From Brevipalpus yothersi (taxonomy: Eukaryota; Arthropoda; Arachnida; Trombidiformes; Tenuipalpidae): a DNA stretch of 64,000 nucleotides. The stretch is from NCBI GenBank assembly GCA_003956705.1, contig QZCP01000556.1:326966-390965 (forward strand), given 5' to 3'. Below, piece after piece: positions 61,282-64,000 of this stretch. Within the stretch, counting starts at the first letter, position 1, and each line of letters opens with the position of its first letter. The position numbers were made by a program, and so were the translations under genes. The notes beneath the pieces are model-generated. The model was not told the DNA's origin. It saw only the letters and a program-made list of their open reading frames with translations, and made no database searches.

Positions 61282-62075
61282 CAATAGGGGGTGAGAGTAA
61301 GAGAGATGAGGCTTTGATACCTCCCATCGATCGATCAAATCGCCTTCGGGCTCATCAATCGGAGCGAAAAATGAGGGCGCAATCGAGTGGGCCACTTTTC
61401 ATCCACGATGAATACATATCACTCATTCATACATCATCATGCTAAATATTTTGCTGGGCCCAGGAAGATGGAGAGAGAGAGAAGGAATAATCGAGTGGCC
61501 ACTTTGTGGATGGCGATCATCGGTGGTGGTGAGTAATCAAATTGTCTAACATCTCAATCAAATCGTTTAATTTGGTAATCTACTAGCCTAATCAATGGCC
61601 GGCTATTGAGTGGATATTTTATCATCTCATTGGATATGGAATCAAAACTTTGATACGCTCTCTAAACGTTCACTCATCAGCCACACACTCGGTATCGACC
61701 TCGAGAAAGAGGAAGAAAGAAAGAAAGAAAGAAAGAGAGAAAGAGAACTGTTTTCATGAATGAATGAAAATATTTATGATGGTGATGGTCAACATGAACA
61801 ATTCTTTTCTTATCCGATTTTTCTTCCTCTTCGTCAGATCGTTTGCACTCAACTTCAACTGGATCAAGGCTATCCTCCAACATACTCATACACATTCATC
61901 CTTTTGTCTTCCTCTCTTCTCTCTCTCTCCTCTTCCTTTCCTTCTTCATCATCTTCATCCTGATGATTGAGTCAAGAAAGAGAGATGCCAAGCTATTCAT
62001 CCATCGAGCTAAGGAGGAGAGAGCAGAAAAGTCCAGATTAGAGTCCATACATACACACAGAAAAGCGGCCTCACC

Positions 62076-62077
<2 letters not shown>

Positions 62078-62167
<90 letters not shown>

Positions 62168-62183
62168 TTCTCTTTCTCTTTCT
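62078..62183. repeat. (CT)n microsatellite, longest in window apart from the gapped one and the edge
   Basis: 106 bp of CT with a few TTTC interruptions toward its 3' end. Confidence 0.95.
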
Positions 62184-63487
62184 GTGAATATGCTCTTGAC
62201 AAAAACGGAAGCGGGCCTCACCCGACACATGGCTGAGGCCGAAAATGGCTCAACTCATGAACTTTTCTTGCTTCTCGAAGGCTTAACTGGTGATTGCATT
62301 AGTCATTGATCCTGACCCAAAAGTGTGTGTGTGTGTGTATGTGCTTTGGAACGCTTTCGACTTCATCCCAAAAGTCTTTCTCCAGCCTCCTTCTTCTCCT
62401 CTTCCGCTTTTTCTCCCTTCATTGGATCTGATTTATCATGCTCAACACATCAGTCCAACTCATGTTGCGCTTTCTCTTTCGTTTCTCTCTCTCTCTCTCT
62501 CCCTGTCTTCGGACCGACCAGCCACGCGTCCCAACTCATTGGTGATCCCTTGTGCCGATGTCTGTCCGAAAAAAGTTTTTGGTGGTAGTGGTGTTGTTGT
62601 TGTTGTTGCTGCTCACATGTCACGATGGACACACGAATGAAGACAGCACGAGAGCGATATCATTATACTCTTCTCATCTTGTCCTTAAGGCACTCTTATT
62701 TTCCTTCTCTGTTTTCTTTATCTTCATCGATAGTAGTGTCAGCTTGACGCTAGGATTATCGATGGCCTGATGATGGACAGTAAGGAAGGGACATTATTTC
62801 TCTTCTGCGTTTTCTTCTTCTTCTTCTTCTTCTTCATATGTTTTCACTTCATCTTCAGATCAATCCATATCTTAGATCTTACTATTCACTATCGTCCATC
62901 GATACATAAAATCAGATCTCGATCGGGTATCATCATCAATGTTACTTCTTATCAATTTTTTTTTTCTTCTCTTGTCCTTTCAACTCTTAAACTCTCATAT
63001 GCATATACATTTCTTTCGCTCTCTCTCTCTCTCTCTCTCTCTATCGATTATTTGGATCATTTACGTATATTTGATCGACTACTCAACACAGCTCAAATTG
63101 ATAGTAGATTTAATCTTTCTCTCAAATCTTATTCTACTTTTCTCAATCAGGTTTAATGATTTATATGTATGAGTGACTGTGTGTGTGTGAGTCCGCGCGC
63201 GTAAACATTTGGATTAGTTAAATTGATTCGTCCAAATATTTAAATATATACATACAAATACGATTGTGGATGCTACTCACTTGATCTAATTTTCCTATCA
63301 CACACACACACTTTTTATAAATGCAAACATATTCTCTCTCTCTCTCTCTATCTATCTATCTAAAATATGAACTCTCACATTTAGTTGTGGACATTTTGGA
63401 CATTTTTCGTATACACACACACTGTTCACATTAATCAAAATAACAATCGGTCACATTTGTTAATATTTGAGAAGATTTTAGAATATA

Positions 63488-63510
63488 TAATAATAATAAT
63501 AATAATAATT
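63488..63510. repeat. (TAA)n microsatellite
   Basis: Perfect TAA trinucleotide run. Confidence 0.9.
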
Positions 63511-63917
63511 TTCCTTTTTCCAGGACAATATATATACATGTATATATAAATATATATATCAGAAGTGAGAGACTTTTTTTTTGATCCTGAGAGAAAGAAA
63601 AAAATTCAACTCTTCTTCCATCAAGTTCGTGTGTGTATATGCAAAAATTGTTCCTCTAAAACAAACATGCACACCTTAAATTCAATCTCTCTCTCTCGCC
63701 CCGATAAACAAGCAAATTGCTTGCTCTTTTTTCGGCATCCAGGGAAAAGTACCTCACATATACCCAGTATACTAAGCAACGCTAACGTTAACGATTGATG
63801 AACGAACGTTACACGTTAGAAGTCAACCAAAAGGGCTTCACTTGTTTAAGTATATATGTATGAGAGTATGTGCGTGTGATCTGAATATGAGAAGCATATA
63901 TATTTCAAGTGAAGTTG

Positions 63918-63920
<3 letters not shown>

Positions 63921-64000
<80 letters not shown>
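63921..64000. repeat. (GA)n microsatellite running off the window end
   Basis: Perfect GA run to the last base, so its true length is not visible. Confidence 0.96.

Larger units (their letters stand above)
50897..64000. other. 13-kb noncoding region upstream of EGF ligand, microsatellite-dense
   Basis: No open frame here has family similarity; most are Leu-Ser or Arg-Glu repeats made by CT/GA tracts. The region has more GC-rich islets than the rest (for example 51290-51560, 51690-51810, 56800-56930, 60340-60490) and more than a dozen long GA or CT tracts in alternating orientation, plus CA, TAA and GATG repeats. It is likely the large 5' intron and/or regulatory domain of the EGF ligand, whose signal-peptide exon must lie in or beyond it. 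Confidence 0.55.

Noticed and set aside
1..64000. A gene cluster or operon-like system
   Set aside because: Genes are spliced, on mixed strands, and belong to unrelated housekeeping or signalling families; no defence, biosynthetic or mobile cassette was seen.

Overview
The window is nuclear DNA of a small-genome arthropod, most likely an acariform mite. The evidence is spliced genes with short introns, a single-domain chitin-binding protein, an arthropod-type secreted CUB protein, a Spitz-type EGF ligand and a eukaryotic 5S rRNA gene in AT-rich DNA. The phylum is well supported; the mite assignment is an inference from gene compactness. I see no bacterial operon, CRISPR array, virus or intact transposon.

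Left part (0-20.5 kb). The 3' part of a HECW-type HECT ubiquitin ligase (+) converges on a six-exon secreted CUB-domain gene (-). Next come IFT140 (-), dihydrodiol dehydrogenase DHDH (-), the mitochondrial coiled-coil protein CCDC51/MITOK (+) and an unrecognised C2HC zinc-finger gene (-). Middle (20.5-47.5 kb). Sphingosine kinase (+), branched-chain aminotransferase (+), a singleton 5S rRNA gene, a large BAH-domain chromatin protein of the BAHD1/winged-eye family (+), TMEM208 (-), the mitochondrial protease ATP23 (-) and a small chitin-binding secreted protein (+) with a textbook TATA/Inr promoter. Right part (47.5-64 kb). The last three coding exons of a Spitz/TGF-alpha-like EGFR ligand (-) are followed by about 13 kb with no convincing coding exon, dense in (GA)n/(CT)n microsatellites.

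The genes are mostly unrelated housekeeping genes, as expected for a eukaryotic chromosome, and do not form an operon. I rebuilt exon structures by eye: in almost every case consensus GT/AG junctions keep frame and join protein blocks typical of the family. The most unusual signals are: two diverged copies of a noncoding block upstream of the CUB gene, each holding the same perfect IR-1 inverted hexamer of the ecdysone-receptor type; a structured GC-rich segment inside a CUB-gene intron; an IFT140 that stops well before the usual C terminus; and an in-frame stop-free intron in the orphan zinc-finger gene. An assembly gap of 250 N (34160-34409) lies inside a CT microsatellite.
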